Positions 44,617 through 54,974 of a stretch of DNA of 64,000 bases are shown here, piece by piece (position 1 is the first letter of the stretch; every line of letters starts with the position of its first letter). The translations under genes and the position numbers were made by a program. The notes beneath the pieces were generated by a model. It was given only the letters and a program-made list of their open reading frames with translations. It did not search any database and was not told the origin of the DNA. This stretch comes from Paguma larvata (lineage: Eukaryota > Chordata > Mammalia > Carnivora > Viverridae): positions 7,825,464 through 7,889,463 of the forward strand of contig CM057831.1 of NCBI GenBank assembly GCA_030068075.1, given 5' to 3'.

Positions 44617-44822
44617 GGAGGGGCACCTGGGGGGCTCAGTTGGTTAAGTGTCTGACTTCAGCTCAGGTCATGATCTCGTGGTTCGTGGGTCTGAGCCCCA
44701 TGTCGGGCTCTGTGCTGCCAGCTCGGAGCCTGGAGCCTGCTCGGATTCTGTCTCTGTCTCTCTGCCCCTCCCCTGCTCATGCTCTGTCTCTCTCAAAAAT
44801 AAACAAACATAAAAAAAAAAAA
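44617..44822 (+). mobile_element. Felid-type tRNA-derived SINE, copy 7
   Basis: Sense copy: GGGGCACCTGGGGGGCTCAG, GGTCATGATCTCGTGG, GCTCTGTGCTGCCAGCTC, CT-rich region, AAATAAACAAACATAAAA tail. Flanked by AAGAACCCAGATGT (44603-44616) and AAGAACGCAGACGT (44823-44836), a 14-base duplication with two differences. Confidence 0.97.
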
Positions 44823-44844
44823 AAGAACGCAGACGTAAAGCATG

Positions 44845-44985
44845 GCTACTTGGCTTCAACCCACTTTTATCACCAAAAGATGAGCCAACACCCTGTGCCC
44901 GTGGCTTCCTCATCAGTAAAATGAAGGAAATGATTCAGTAGGTGTTTCAAAGGGTTTTGTAAGATCAGATGAGATCAGTCCAGAT
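44845..44985 (+). repeat. MIR SINE relic
   Basis: Sense MIR fragment: GTGGCTTCCTCATCAGTAA and 'aatgaaggaaatgattcagtagg', then 'aaagggttttgtaagatcagatgag'. Confidence 0.68.
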
Positions 44986-45194
44986 CAGCCTCAAGTTCAG
45001 AAATCCCAACCTCCCTCCTGACCTCTTGTTCTGTCCCATAAAATGTAGATTTGTAGTCAGGTGCGTTATTTCTAAGCAACAGAACAGATTTCTGGCAGAT
45101 TTAAGCAGAAAATGAATTTATTTAAAAATGTCCAATGGTCCCAGTTATCAAGAAGGAAAAGGAGGCTTAGAAAATGGGCAAATATAAAACAGAG

Positions 45195-45407
45195 GGGCGT
45201 CTGGGTGGTGGAGTCAGTTAAGGGTCTGAGTCTTGATCTCCGCTCAAGTCATGATCTCACAGTTTGTGAGTTTGAGCCCCACATCAGGCTCTGTACTGAT
45301 GGCACGGGGCCTGCTTGGTATTCTGTCTCTCCTCTCTGCCCCTCCCCTGCCAGTGTGCGTGCTCTCTCTCTCTCTCTAAATAAGTAAATAAACGTAAAAA
45401 ATTCAAA
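45195..45407 (+). mobile_element. Felid-type tRNA-derived SINE, copy 8
   Basis: Sense copy, moderately diverged: GGGGCGTCTGGGTGG, 'caagtcatgatctcac', GAGTTTGAGCCCCACATC, 'ctctgtactgatggcac', a (CT)n stretch and an AAATAAACGTAAAAAATTC tail. Its tail runs straight into the GAAA microsatellite, which probably grew from it. Confidence 0.94.
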
Positions 45408-45424
45408 TAAGAAGAAAGAAAGAG

Positions 45425-45483
<59 letters not shown>

Positions 45484-45504
45484 AGGAAGGAAGGAAGGAA
45501 AGAG

Positions 45505-45563
<59 letters not shown>

Positions 45564-45568
45564 AGAAA
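45408..45568. repeat. (GAAA)n microsatellite
   Basis: About 160 bases of almost pure GAAA/AAGA tetranucleotide, with a short GGAA block (45484-45500) and a few GAGA interruptions in the middle. All-purine strand, likely highly length-variable. The 87-residue antisense ORF of FLSF repeats is this tract read backwards. Confidence 0.98.
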
Positions 45569-46174
45569 ATAGGCAAAGGGAAGATCAACTTTGCGGCCAG
45601 GAGCACCAGAAAAATCGAGTCATAGACTAGAACTCCTGCCCCTACGGATGGGACCAGCAATCTCACTAGTGGCCATCACTGGAATCACCTGTCCCTGCCA
45701 CCAACATCTGCCTCCTGGGTGGGTCAGCCGAGGGCAGGAAGGCCAGATTGGCCCAGCCTGGGGCATATGTGAGCCTTGCTGGGCTAGCAAGTAGCTGGAA
45801 TTTTCCATTCCTTTAGAGGAAAGTACACTCTGCCTCCCACCACGACTCAAATGATGAGGAATCCCCACACGACTAGCAAAGCAGCTCGATGCTGCAAAGC
45901 CCCCACAACAGCAAGAAAAAACAAGTGTCCACCATAGTCCTCCACCACCCGGGTGCTCTCCTCCGCAGCAGCGTTCCCTGTGGCTGGACCACCAGCAGGC
46001 CATCTCACAGTAGGGACACTCCCCAGGGGGTGGCCAGACCATTAACCCCATGGGCACGGGGTTCTCCAGCTCAGAGATTCTGCAGTCACACCTGCTGCTG
46101 TCACCGCCCCTCTTCCGCAGCTCACTCCTGAGCCCCAGCCCCCATTGATATGGTGAGCACGAGCCTCCTGTAGC
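45569..46174. other. GC-rich single-copy DNA, no gene supported
   Basis: A 185-codon antisense ORF (45620-46177) has no domain and is opposed by sense ORFs, as expected by chance in GC-rich DNA. Confidence 0.4.
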
Positions 46175-46300
46175 CAAAGATTAATTGGTGGGGGATTGGG
46201 AGATTTCTCTTCCATAACAATGGGCTTTTCTGGATGTACTAATAAGATGCCAATTAGGAGATTTACATTTCGGGTTCAACCTGAAGTTAAGCCCGCTTTC
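46175..46300. promoter_or_regulatory. Candidate conserved non-coding element
   Basis: Short complex AT-richer patch in GC-rich DNA: GATTAATTGGTGG, 'ccataacaatgggcttttctgg', GATGCCAATTAGGAG. TAAT and CCAAT-type words are dense. Purely compositional evidence. Confidence 0.3.
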
Positions 46301-47260
46301 CAGGAGGGGGACCCTGCTAACTGGCTGTCCAGTGCGTGGACATCAGGGTGGTCTTCGGGTGAGACAGAGCCCCTCCCTGGGAGGGGAGGAAGGCTGTTAG
46401 TTCTGGGGGTGGGGGGGGGACTCAAACAAAGCCAGGTCTCCCATCCCATTCCTTCTGTTAGGTCCCAGCTCCTTGGAGTGGCCTCAGACGGTGTCTTATT
46501 ACATACGCCAAATGTGGTTTCAGGAAAAAAAAAAGATAGAGAAAAACTCTATTAGACGCAAGAAATCGATTCTGTTTTATTTTCACTCTTTGTTGCCCCA
46601 TCTCCTCCTTCAGACCATACCTAACGTCATCCCTCCCCATCCCCGCTTGCAAGTAAAGCTCAGGACGGGGAAGCTGGACACCAGGCACGCGGTTGCGGGT
46701 CCTGCCTGGACACGGCCACTTCTGTGCTCACTACGGGAAGCAGGCGCCTGCATTATAGAGTGCTTTCACACCAATAGTAAGCTTAGCACAAAGGGTTGCA
46801 GAGTCCCTGGGGGAACACAGGCGTCATGGGGCATGAGGTCCTCGGCCCCGACCATCTGCAGAGAAGCCGGAGCACTTTCCGGCCTGAGCCAGAAGCTCGA
46901 CAAACTCAGGAATTAAGGTGCAGATTTCACAGGCAGGCACTTCATCACGCGCTGTCCTGTTCCATTTGTTAATTATTTCGTGCCTGCGCGTGCGGCTTTC
47001 CCAGCAGGCCTGTGCGCATCTTGAGGGCGTGGACCACAGCTTCCGCTTCTCGGCTAAGGCCACGGTTCCGAGCAGCCCGGGGAGGGCCCAGCTGATACCA
47101 ACTGGTTGGCTGAGCTCAGCATCATCCCTGCCAACCTGACCCTTTTCTGAGCGAGGGGCCCATCCCCAGGCTCACAGATGGTGCGGCCGTGTTTGCGTGG
47201 GGAGACCCACGTCTGACTCCCTGCAGACACGGTCTGGCTTCCCAGCTTCTGCTTCGCTGC
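46301..47260. other. GC-rich single-copy DNA, no gene seen
   Basis: G-runs at 46405-46420; a complex patch around 46895-46980 with AATTAAGG and TTGTTAATTATTTCG words. The ORFs present (up to 147 codons) have no domains. Confidence 0.4.
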
Positions 47261-47261
47261 C

Positions 47262-47792
47262 TGTGCTAGTGTCCTGGGGCTGCTCTTGCTGTAACAAGGA
47301 TTGCCAACTGGGTGGCCTAAGACAACAGAAACGTATTCTCTTGCCGTTTGGAAGGTCTGATCTTTGATATCAACATCACTAGGCTGAAATCAAAGCGTCC
47401 CTCGGGGCGGGCCGGGGTGGGGAGGAGTCTGTGCCTAGGCTCTTCCGGCTTCGGCTTCGAGTTGCTGTTGGGACTCCTTTGGCTTGTAGCCACAACCCTC
47501 CAGTCTTCAAGGCCAGCTTGTTCAAGTCTCTCCCTGCTCTGTCTTCACGTTGCTGCATATGTGTGTGTGTGTGCGCGCACGCACGTGCACACGTACCATC
47601 TCCCTCTTATAAGGACGATTATGATTGCAGTTAGGGTCCACCTGAGAAACTCCAGGACGACCTCCCCATCTCAAAATCCTTCAAGGAAGCACATGTGCCA
47701 AGACTCTTTTTCCAAATAAGAAAACATTCACAGGCTTCGAAGATTAGGACCTGACATCCTTGCGGGGCATATCTGCCTACGAGGCTCCGCCC
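47262..47792 (-). mobile_element. MaLR-type LTR, antisense
   Basis: Plus-strand order is CTTGCTGTAACAAGGATTG, 'gggtggcctaagacaacagaaacgtattctcttg', 'ctaggctgaaatcaaagcg', 'tgctctgtcttcacgttgctgca', CTCTTATAAGGACGATTATG, 'ccatctcaaaatcctt', 'ttcacaggcttcgaagattagg'. This is the reverse complement of a long ERVL-MaLR LTR, about 530 bases. A TG/CG microsatellite grew inside it. Confidence 0.8.
47557..47598. repeat. (TG)n-(CG)-(CA) alternating tract
   Basis: About 40 bases of strictly alternating purine-pyrimidine, TGTGTGTG leading to GCGCGCACGCACGTGCAC. Such tracts are classic candidates for left-handed Z-DNA. It lies inside the MaLR LTR. Confidence 0.9.
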
Positions 47793-48194
47793 CCCCACCC
47801 CCCCACCCCCGCTACCTCTTCTGACCCGGAACAAGTGCCCAAGGGGCCTAGATGCGGCTTCTCCGACTCCCAGGTATCCCTTCTGTGGCACAGGAATGAT
47901 TTTTCCCCCATCCGCTGACTTCTTCGCAGGGCGGTGGTGAAGACCAAGATGTAATACACAGATTGAAAGCATTTTCTAAGCCGTAAAGCCCGACACAAAT
48001 GCAAGACAATATTATTGCGGCGGGAGAGCGGCAAGTTCGGCACTTGAGAAAACTATCAGGTTTTAAAACAGGTGAGGGAATAGAAACCAATGTTATTCAA
48101 AAAGCTCATTTACAACCCCCACCGAAGCCTCCCGCCCTCCCTACCTCCACTCTCCCCCGTGGCTGTAGGGGTGTGACAGAGGCCTGTCTTGGGG
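47793..48194. other. Single-copy DNA, C-rich start, no gene seen
   Basis: A C-rich patch at 47788-47812 (runs of 6-7 C) is quadruplex-prone on the minus strand. Remainder unique. Confidence 0.42.
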
Positions 48195-48470
48195 GTGGCT
48201 TTGTGGCCTGAAAACAAATCATTCTTCACAGCTTGCTCCCAAGTCCAATAAGCCAGAAGGAATTGGTAGAGAGATTTAACGATATGTATTTCGAGAAAAA
48301 GATGAAAATGTGTCGGCTTTTAGGAGATGCAGTAAAAATGCATCGGCCCCACAATAAACTTTGCAGTGAAGATGCAGAGAGGGAAACATATAACGAAGTC
48401 GGGGCAGTAATGTCTCATTTATAGGGAAATCCTCCCCGAGATCTATTAGATTCTGCCCCCCACCCGTGCC
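48195..48470. promoter_or_regulatory. Candidate conserved non-coding element
   Basis: AT-richer complex block in GC-rich DNA without a repeat match: 'aaaacaaatcattcttcacag', AAGTCCAATAAGCCAG, GAGATTTAACGATATG, AGTAAAAATGCATCGG, CCCACAATAAACTTTGC. CCAAT-, homeodomain- and octamer-like words cluster. A 63-codon ORF (48233-48424) covers most of it and could equally mark a small exon, but no family is recognisable. Confidence 0.4.
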
Positions 48471-48844
48471 CTACAGCACGGTCCCTGCAGACTGGGGGTC
48501 TCACTCCTCCAGCTCCCTCCAGCCTCTGCAGGGAGCACCTCGGCTCAAAGGCAGCCTGACCCTTGGTCTCCCTTTGACGGCCCTATTAGACAGGCCAGCT
48601 GAAATAGTTTCAGGACCAACTACACCGGGACGGGGAGCGACGGCCCACAGACCATCACAGACCCACAGCTGTCTTCTTGTTCTTACAAATAAAGCTTTAT
48701 TGGATCACAGCCATGCCTGTCCCAGCAAGGGCTGCTTTGGGGCTACCACAGAACAGTGAGGGTGCGACGGTGTAGTCTGCGGACGCCTGAAGGACACCAC
48801 TGGCTCACAGGTTCTTAGGCAGAACTGTCCCTAAGACTAAAACC
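48471..48844. other. Single-copy DNA with AAATAAAGCTTTATTG palindrome
   Basis: Unique. Bases 48687-48702 hold AAATAAAGCTTTATTG, a near-perfect palindrome containing AATAAA on both strands. No gene is seen. Confidence 0.42.
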
Positions 48845-49080
48845 GAAATAAGAGCTGATGCGTAGGAGCCCTATTCTGTGCCAGGCACGGTGCCATGCCC
48901 TTGTGGCCACTGCCTTATGTCACTCTCACACACCGCCCTCTGAAGCAGGCAGAAGAAAACTGAGGCTGTACCGAGGAGAAAACTGAGGCTCAGGGATGTT
49001 CGGCAACTTTCTCAAGGTCCCAACAGCTAGAAACCATTCGAACTGGGGTTCGCACCCGCGTCTGTGCGACGCTGCCGCCC
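48845..49080 (-). repeat. MIR SINE relic
   Basis: Antisense MIR: 'ctattctgtgccaggcacggtgccatgccc', AGAAAACTGAGGCTCAGGG, 'aacagctagaaaccattcgaactgggg'. The GAAAACTGAGGCT word occurs twice about 25 bases apart, a small internal duplication. Confidence 0.85.
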
Positions 49081-49424
49081 TCTCTTTCCAGGGGGGCCAC
49101 TCTCGAAACCCTCCTGCGGTCCTCGGCACCTTCCAGTTGTCTGGGATCTTTTTTCTCCATCTGATTTCATCACCGCCTGCATACCGGGTTCCCTCTGCTA
49201 AGGAAGCGAACACGGAAGCTCTTCCCGGCTCCCTCCCCTCCTCCCCTCCCCTCCCCTCCCCTGCCCACCCACCACCATCCTGGTGCACGCTCCCTCCACG
49301 TTTCCACACGACCCCGTGTCCCAGCCGGGCCTCCCTGCCTGCCCCGCTCCTGGGCGAGCTTCTGCCTCTGTTCTCAAGGCTCCGGCCTGCTCCAAGGGGG
49401 CACCGGGAGAGCGGATGGGAAGCG
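49081..49424. other. GC-rich single-copy DNA with C-tract
   Basis: Bases 49228-49272 are a near-continuous CCCCT/CCCTC tract, quadruplex-prone on the minus strand. The Pro- and Gly-rich ORFs here (127-174 codons) come from it. Confidence 0.5.
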
Positions 49425-49725
49425 AGGCATTTGCATCCACTTCCCGGGGCTGTTCAGATCTTACCTGCAATTCTTCTGACAAACCCTTATCAGCGATGCC
49501 CATGGCGAAGTCTGTGGTGACTTTGTTCATTCTTATTAGCTCTGCACAGATTAGCTCTTCACAGCGCTTGGCTGGTTCAGACCGATTCCTGATAAATGTT
49601 TCGACTGATTTTCCTGACTTGGGAACGGTTGGGGACTGGGGTGGGGCGGAGGTGGAGGACCGTGAGGAGAGGGGTGCGGGCAAGCCGGAAGGAGAGAAAA
49701 TTGTGGACAGGATTACATCTGGGCT
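49425..49725. promoter_or_regulatory. Candidate conserved non-coding element
   Basis: Complex block with a perfect octamer ATTTGCAT on the plus strand (GCATTTGCATCC, about 49428), then AACCCTTATCAGCG (GATA-like), 'tcattcttattagctctgcacagattagctc' with a repeated GATTAGCTC/TATTAGCTC word, and GATAAATGTTTCGAC. No repeat match. Inference only. Confidence 0.38.
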
Positions 49726-50099
49726 ATGAAATATTCATCACATGCCTGCAAGAGCAGGGTCGCACGGCTTCTCCCGGAACCCAGGCAGCGCTGTGAAATG
49801 CCCCGCCACCGGCCCCCCCCACCCCCTCTGCCCCAGAGGCTTCTGAGAAAAGCGGGCAGAGAGAGCTAAAAAGTAGGAAGAACAAACTGGCTCACTTGGG
49901 CTTCGCTGTCTTCCTTGGTCTCTCCCTTCTCACCTGCTCATCAAGAAGAGCTTTTGATGGCGGAATACTGATGTTCCAAGTAGACCTAGCTGGGACCCTC
50001 TCCTCGCCGCTCCAGGAAGTGCGCCTGAGAACCATGGTCCACCTTCCTTTCCTTTCCGAGAGCTCCTCCAGCACCCCCCACCCCCACTTTGAGGATTTC
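49726..50099. other. Single-copy DNA, no gene seen
   Basis: Unique GC-rich sequence with a C-run at 49814-49822. No feature recognised. Confidence 0.4.
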
Positions 50100-50245
50100 A
50101 GACAAGTGCTGATAACAGTGTTTTTCATCACTGTGTCCTGTATTTCCTCAACTAGATTGGATTCTGCTTCAAGATGGACCCTCACCTCCCCCTCCCGAGC
50201 TCCTAGCACAGGACTGGGCACATGGTAGATGCTGGAAACATCTTT
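50100..50245 (+). repeat. L2 LINE 3'-end relic
   Basis: 'aacagtgtttttcatcactgtgtcctg' then CTAGATTGGATTCTGCTTC and TCCTAGCACAGGACTGGGC, 'acatggtagatgctgg' follow the 3' end of L2 in order. Confidence 0.7.
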
Positions 50246-51124
50246 GCTGAGCTCGCTACGCTCCATTCCCTTGGCAGGGATGGCCAGCAGATACCATCAC
50301 CCAAGGCAGACATCGCTAAACGATGCAGAATGTCTTCTACATTCTCTCTTCCTAAACCAAGACGAGGCTTTTCCAGTTTTTCTTAACACGAGCCTCTGAG
50401 CAACTACTCCCAATCCAATAGAATTGACTAGAACACAGACGCGTATTTGCCATCCAGGTTCTCTGGTCTCCCCCTCTAAGTTCCTTTCCAGCAGATGTCA
50501 TCTTTCTATTCTAAGAGCCTGGTACGGTCCCCGTATAAAAGAGGTGTTCGGTACCTGTTTGGAGATGAAACAGCTAACTATTCTCCTTCTGACATAAGTG
50601 TGCTCCCGGACCTACAAAGGAAAGCTAATCCACCACTTTCCATAGGTATCTGGTCAAGGCTCCCTCTGCAACAATTCCTTTGCGGGTCTAAACCCAATCC
50701 TTCACGCTGTAAGTAGGATACTCGTGGGCTTTTCTCTCATGGGAGATACCACATGCTCTGAAGAGTACAGGTCTCCTTTCTCACCGCCCTTCGTCACTGT
50801 CCCCAGGGTTAACAGCTCTGGAGCCCGGCCGCCTCAGTCTGGAGGAACCCAACCCATGCCGACCAGATGCCCCTCACTCCAGTCCCAGGAAGATGACCTA
50901 CTGCCCGCAGCGAGGAGGTCTGGAAACTCTTGAAGACCCTCTCTTGCCGCAGCCACAGTTTCCTCATTAGCCTTTTGCCAGATTTATCTTCTCCCTGGTA
51001 GCCTGCCGCGCTCTGATTTGTCCTGCTGTCACCAGGACTAATGTTGATGGCAGCACCCCCCGGGGGCGCGGGGCTCTCCAGCCTCCTGCCAGAGGCCTCC
51101 AGGAAAATGGATGAGCAACTGACC
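50246..51124. other. Single-copy DNA, no gene seen
   Basis: Unique sequence. Bases 50455-50560 may be a further L2-like trace (AAGAGCCTGGTACGG, 'aaagaggtgttcgg'), too decayed for a firm call. Confidence 0.38.
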
Positions 51125-51240
51125 TGCAAAATAAATACCAGGCTTCCAGGTTCTGATAAAGATTAAACATTGGAGGAGTCATTTCAAATGAATATATAAA
51201 AGCAAATGGAAGAAGCTTTTTAGACACCGACAGAGTGAAA
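51125..51240. promoter_or_regulatory. Candidate conserved non-coding element
   Basis: Short AT-rich island in GC-rich DNA: CAAAATAAATACCAGG, 'ctgataaagattaaacattgg', TTTCAAATGAATATATAAAAG. GATA- and homeodomain-like words. Also a TATATAAAAG TATA-like word at about 51190. Compositional evidence only. Confidence 0.3.
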
Positions 51241-52814
51241 TACAGGCAAACAAAGAGAGATGTCTTCGGGGAAGTTCAATGGCGGGGAAGGTGGAGGCTC
51301 AGAATGCAATCTGCCCGCACATGCCCCAGCTTCAGGAAAGATTCCAACACAGGCATCCCGGCTGCCCTCCCCCTGCCCCACCCAGACAGGGAAGAAGAGA
51401 AAGTACTAAGCCCCAGAGCCGCCTGCCAGCGTGATACTGAAGTCAGCTTTGCTGACGCTGGCCCATCCAAGCGAGGGAGAAGCCCCATTACTCAACACCA
51501 TCTGCCTTCGGCGTGGGGCAGCCAAGAGCCAGGATTATTGGCGGGGATGGGGCTCTGAGGCCCCAGAGGAGAGAGGTACTGGGGAAAAGCAAGGTCAGGC
51601 ATCGCCGAGGCAGAACGGGGAGCGGGGAGAGAAGCCAAATGTCAGCAGATGGAGCCGGCGTTCCTCAGGCCTGGGGCAGAACGGGGTTTCTGGTCAGAAG
51701 CTCGTGCAGACTGACTGCACATCCGGGAACCCCAAGTCGCCGGGATTTCGTGTCTAGACTCAAAGCGAGCTGGAGCTGGACGGGAACAGGAGGAGGGACC
51801 TCACCTCGCCTATGACGACTAAGGGCCCGGCGCTGCCCCGGGCACTGCACACCGGTGTCTCACTGCCCCGGGACGGCCGGTATGTGCGTGTGGCCCTCCA
51901 CGCTTTACCAGGGAGGCTGAGGCTGTGGCCTCGAGGTGGGGTACAGAGAGAAAGGGGGAGCTATGCTGACGGAGCTCTAAGGGTGACTTGGGCACCACAG
52001 AGATTCTTAATCTAGTTCAGCGACTCCTCACCAGCTGGGCTGTGGGAGCTACTGCCCCCATTTTTACGGACTAGGCAGCTGGGACGCAGTGAGGTCAACG
52101 AGACGCAGCGTGAATGCAGGGGGCCAACTGGGCCCCCAAATTCCATGCTCTCTCTGACAGGGATGGTTTGCAGACAGCCTGAGGGGAACGGGGAGATGTC
52201 TGAAGCGCCCCTGAGTTTTGGGTGGAGCTGTAGAAACTGAGCCTTCAGAAGGTTTGTATGCGAAGGCAAACGGGGTGTCTGTCGGCTCCCTCCATCCTCT
52301 CCTTCAAGCCACGGCAACACCCCAGCCAGCCTGCAGGGCCCTGACTCCCCTGGCCCGAGTAGTCTCCAGGGAGGGCTTCTCTCCAGAACCTGGGCTGCAC
52401 GGCATCCTGGCTGCACAACTCCAGGGGGCGCCGCTCCCAAACGGCATAATCTGCAATGACCACCACGGCTGCCCAGACACAGTCCAGCTCCCCAGCCCCG
52501 TTTTCCCGGAGGGCACAGCTCTCTCCACAGATGTAGCACAAGCGCAAAGGGGGTGCCCAGGACAAGGGGGAAAGGACAGCTTCAAGTGGATTTCCACCTT
52601 TGGGGTTTGGAGTGAGCCTGACAGGGGCTGGCTTCACTTCATCTTAATAATTTAGTTCAGATCAACAGATGTTGACTGCATACCTGCTTCGTGCCCCCAT
52701 CCTGCGCTGGTCACTGAGCATTCTGAGGTGAACAGGACAGTCCTTGCCCTCAGGAAGCCCACTCAGCGCCTAGGGGGGGAGACAGACGCAAATGATCGGC
52801 AGGGCCGGTAATAA
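51241..52814. other. GC-rich single-copy DNA, no gene supported
   Basis: Many overlapping ORFs on both strands (up to 175 codons) with no recognisable domain. A weak antisense MIR trace lies at about 52015-52110. Bases 52640-52790 resemble the 5' part of the unnamed ancient repeat (AGATGTTGACTGCATACC, 'gtccttgccctcaggaagccc'). Confidence 0.4.
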
Positions 52815-53015
52815 CAAAAACGACCTTGTTGTTTCTGGGAATCCATTTTCGCTCCCCCAAAGCACTTTGCCATCCATTTTTCATTCCGTTCCCACAAAGT
52901 AGGTGTTGCTTTTCCCATCTGGGGCCAAGAAACCCAGAGCCTAGCAAGGTTCTGAGGTCTGCCCCAGGCTACCTGGCAGCCAGCGGCAGGTCTGGGTAGA
53001 GCCCTGGGGACCAGC
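52815..53015 (-). repeat. MIR SINE relic
   Basis: Antisense MIR: 'gcactttgccatccatttttcattccgttcccacaaagtaggtgttgc', then 'tctggggccaagaaacccagagcctagc'. Confidence 0.65.
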
Positions 53016-53989
53016 CTCCCTGACCCTCCTCGGTTCTGCCCACTGCACCGGCCAGGCCTCTCCCTCAGGCATCCGGCTGCCCGGTGCCTTCAGGGAGCCA
53101 GGAGCTCGTTCTTGGGTCTCTGGTGGCCCCTGTAGCGCTCCCGACAGGCCAGGTCATTGGCCTGACAATCACAGCAGAGAGGGTCTATAGAGTCAGGGAA
53201 GAATGAAGTGTCCAGAACAATTCCCATCTCCTGGCCTTCACTTCTCTCCATATTACCGTGCAACTCTTTCCCCGGGCACCAGGGCAATTTAGCAAGTGTA
53301 TTTTGCATCACTCGAGCAATTTCTGACATTAACTCTCCCTGGGCTTTCTCGGGTCACCTCTCCGGCTCTGATACCACCTCCCCTGGCTGCAGGAGACAGC
53401 AGCAGGCGCCCCCCGGGGCCAGCCAGGACTGACCCGCTCCCCGCCGAACTCTTAAAGTCAAGTTTCTTGGCTCTGAGGGCTGGCTGGGATCTTCGATGAT
53501 ATCCTTCTGTTGCCTCGAAGCACTTTTACGGCAGAGATGATGGGGCCCATTTTACGAAGGCAGAAAACTGAGTCACGCAAACGCTGCTTGACCTGGCACG
53601 TGGGAAGGCTGCCTACTACTTTCCACTGCTCGTTTTTTTTTTTTTTTTTTTCCATTCTTCATTCCATCTCCCCCAGGACAAAAGGCAAAACTACTTCCAT
53701 TTTTCTCCATGCTGTGGCCCAAGGTGATATTCAAATTATTTAACATCCTTTAAGGCAAGGGCATCAACCAAGCAGAACAAAAGCCTTAGGGCCCAGCAGG
53801 GTCCTGAAAGGCCCCCCTCCACGTTGTGTCAGGTGGAAACCCTTTGGTGTGTACCCTTGTGGGGTCGGGGTGCTGGGGAGGTGCTCAGGGGAGGGGCTGG
53901 AGCAAGGGGAGTGAGCGAGCACTCAAGGACCTGGAGCCCGCGAGTCTATATGCATCTAAGAATTCCTTTCTCTAGTCCTACTTGTGAAT
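53016..53989. other. Single-copy DNA, weak MIR, no gene seen
   Basis: A weak antisense MIR lies at 53490-53615 ('gggcccattttacgaaggcagaaaactgagtc'). A T22 run is at 53633-53652. Otherwise unique. Confidence 0.42.
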
Positions 53990-53994
53990 TCGAC

Positions 53995-54107
53995 TCCTCC
54001 AGCCCTCCATTGCCTTCCCTTTTCCCCAACCCTCCTCTTCCTCCTCCTCCTCCTCTCTCCCGCTCTCTGCCCTTCTCTTCCACCCTTTCTCTCTCTTTCC
54101 TTTTCAG
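53995..54107 (+). repeat. Long polypyrimidine tract ending in CAG
   Basis: Over 100 bases almost purely C and T with CCT/CTT repeats, ending TTTCCTTTTCAG at 54107. It matches the shape of a strong 3' splice acceptor, but the sequence after it shows no recognisable exon. More simply it is low-complexity DNA. Confidence 0.8.
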
Positions 54108-54119
54108 ATAAAGATGAAA

Positions 54120-54345
54120 GAAAGGGGAAGGTTCATTCCAGCCATTTGAGATCCCTCTCGCGGAGGAGGACATGCAGGATTTGCAGGCGAACAAAAGGGA
54201 AAGTTATGAGAGGCTGAAAATTACCGCGTGCCTATTAAAAATCAGCCAGGCTGAAGCGGTCCTGACTAGCAGACAGGGCCTCTAGCTCCAGGGAAGTGGT
54301 ACTTAAGGGAATTTGCAATTAAGAGAAGCTTGGAGCCTTGCCACA
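54120..54345. promoter_or_regulatory. Candidate conserved non-coding element
   Basis: Follows the polypyrimidine tract. Complex sequence: GGCTGAAAATTACCGCG, CTATTAAAAATCAGCC, AATTTGCAATTAAGAG. GGCTGAAA and CAGGCTGAAGC form a short repeated word. No transposon match. Compositional evidence only. Confidence 0.35.
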
Positions 54346-54974
54346 GATTGCTTCCCTCATCTTTTTTTTTTTTTTTTAATTTAAAAAAGAATCACAAAGC
54401 AGGGACCTAAATGGAAGACGACAATAACGGAGGGTGACAGATGCCAGTTTGGCAGAAAACGCCGGGAAGACCAAGTTACTTACCTGTAGCATTTGTGTCG
54501 CAGCCACAAGCCCAGAACTCCATCTCGGTCTGCAAAGCAGAGTCTTGGTGGCCGTCCAGGGACAGCTGTCCAAATTCCTGAGAACCGGGCTCAGCACGCA
54601 GGTCCCTCCAGCACACCCTGGGTAAACATGGGCATCTGCAGGCGGGAGCCCCAGCCCCAGCGGGCGAGCCCGCTCCAGGAACCCTGCCTCTTCCAGCTGT
54701 CCTGCGGGGGGGCGGGCGGCTGAGCCACCCACACCAGCCTTTCCAGGGACTTGGCATTCCTGTGTGCCAGGAGCCACATAAATCTTTGAGGATGGCTTGT
54801 TTCTGTTTTCAGAAGCAATTGACACAAGGGCCTGGGAGGGAGAGTTTGTAGCTAAGGGCTGGGACTTTCAGGAGGAACAGGGCTGCTTCTGATGGCCGGC
54901 TTTAGAAGCGAGCAATCACTCCATGAGCGACGCCCGACGTCGTTGTATATCAGGCTATTTGGGGGAGCTTTATA
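54346..54974. other. GC-rich single-copy DNA, no gene supported
   Basis: T16 run at 54363-54378, then GC-rich. The 149-codon antisense ORF (54376-54825) has no domain and is opposed on the plus strand. Confidence 0.42.

Noticed and set aside
45408..45568. CRISPR array
   Set aside because: Regular tetranucleotide microsatellite with no spacers, in a mammalian genome.
45171..45578. Target-site duplication AAAATGGGCAAA / AAAATAGGCAAA around SINE copy 8 and the microsatellite
   Set aside because: The left copy is separated from the SINE head by about 11 bases, so the match may be accidental.
45403..45666. Antisense ORF of FLSF repeats as a membrane protein
   Set aside because: Translation of the GAAA microsatellite.
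45620..46177. 185-codon antisense ORF
   Set aside because: No domain; composition and overlapping opposite-strand ORFs explain it.
49198..49683. 161-codon antisense ORF and its sense partner
   Set aside because: Driven by the CCCCT tract; no domain on either strand.
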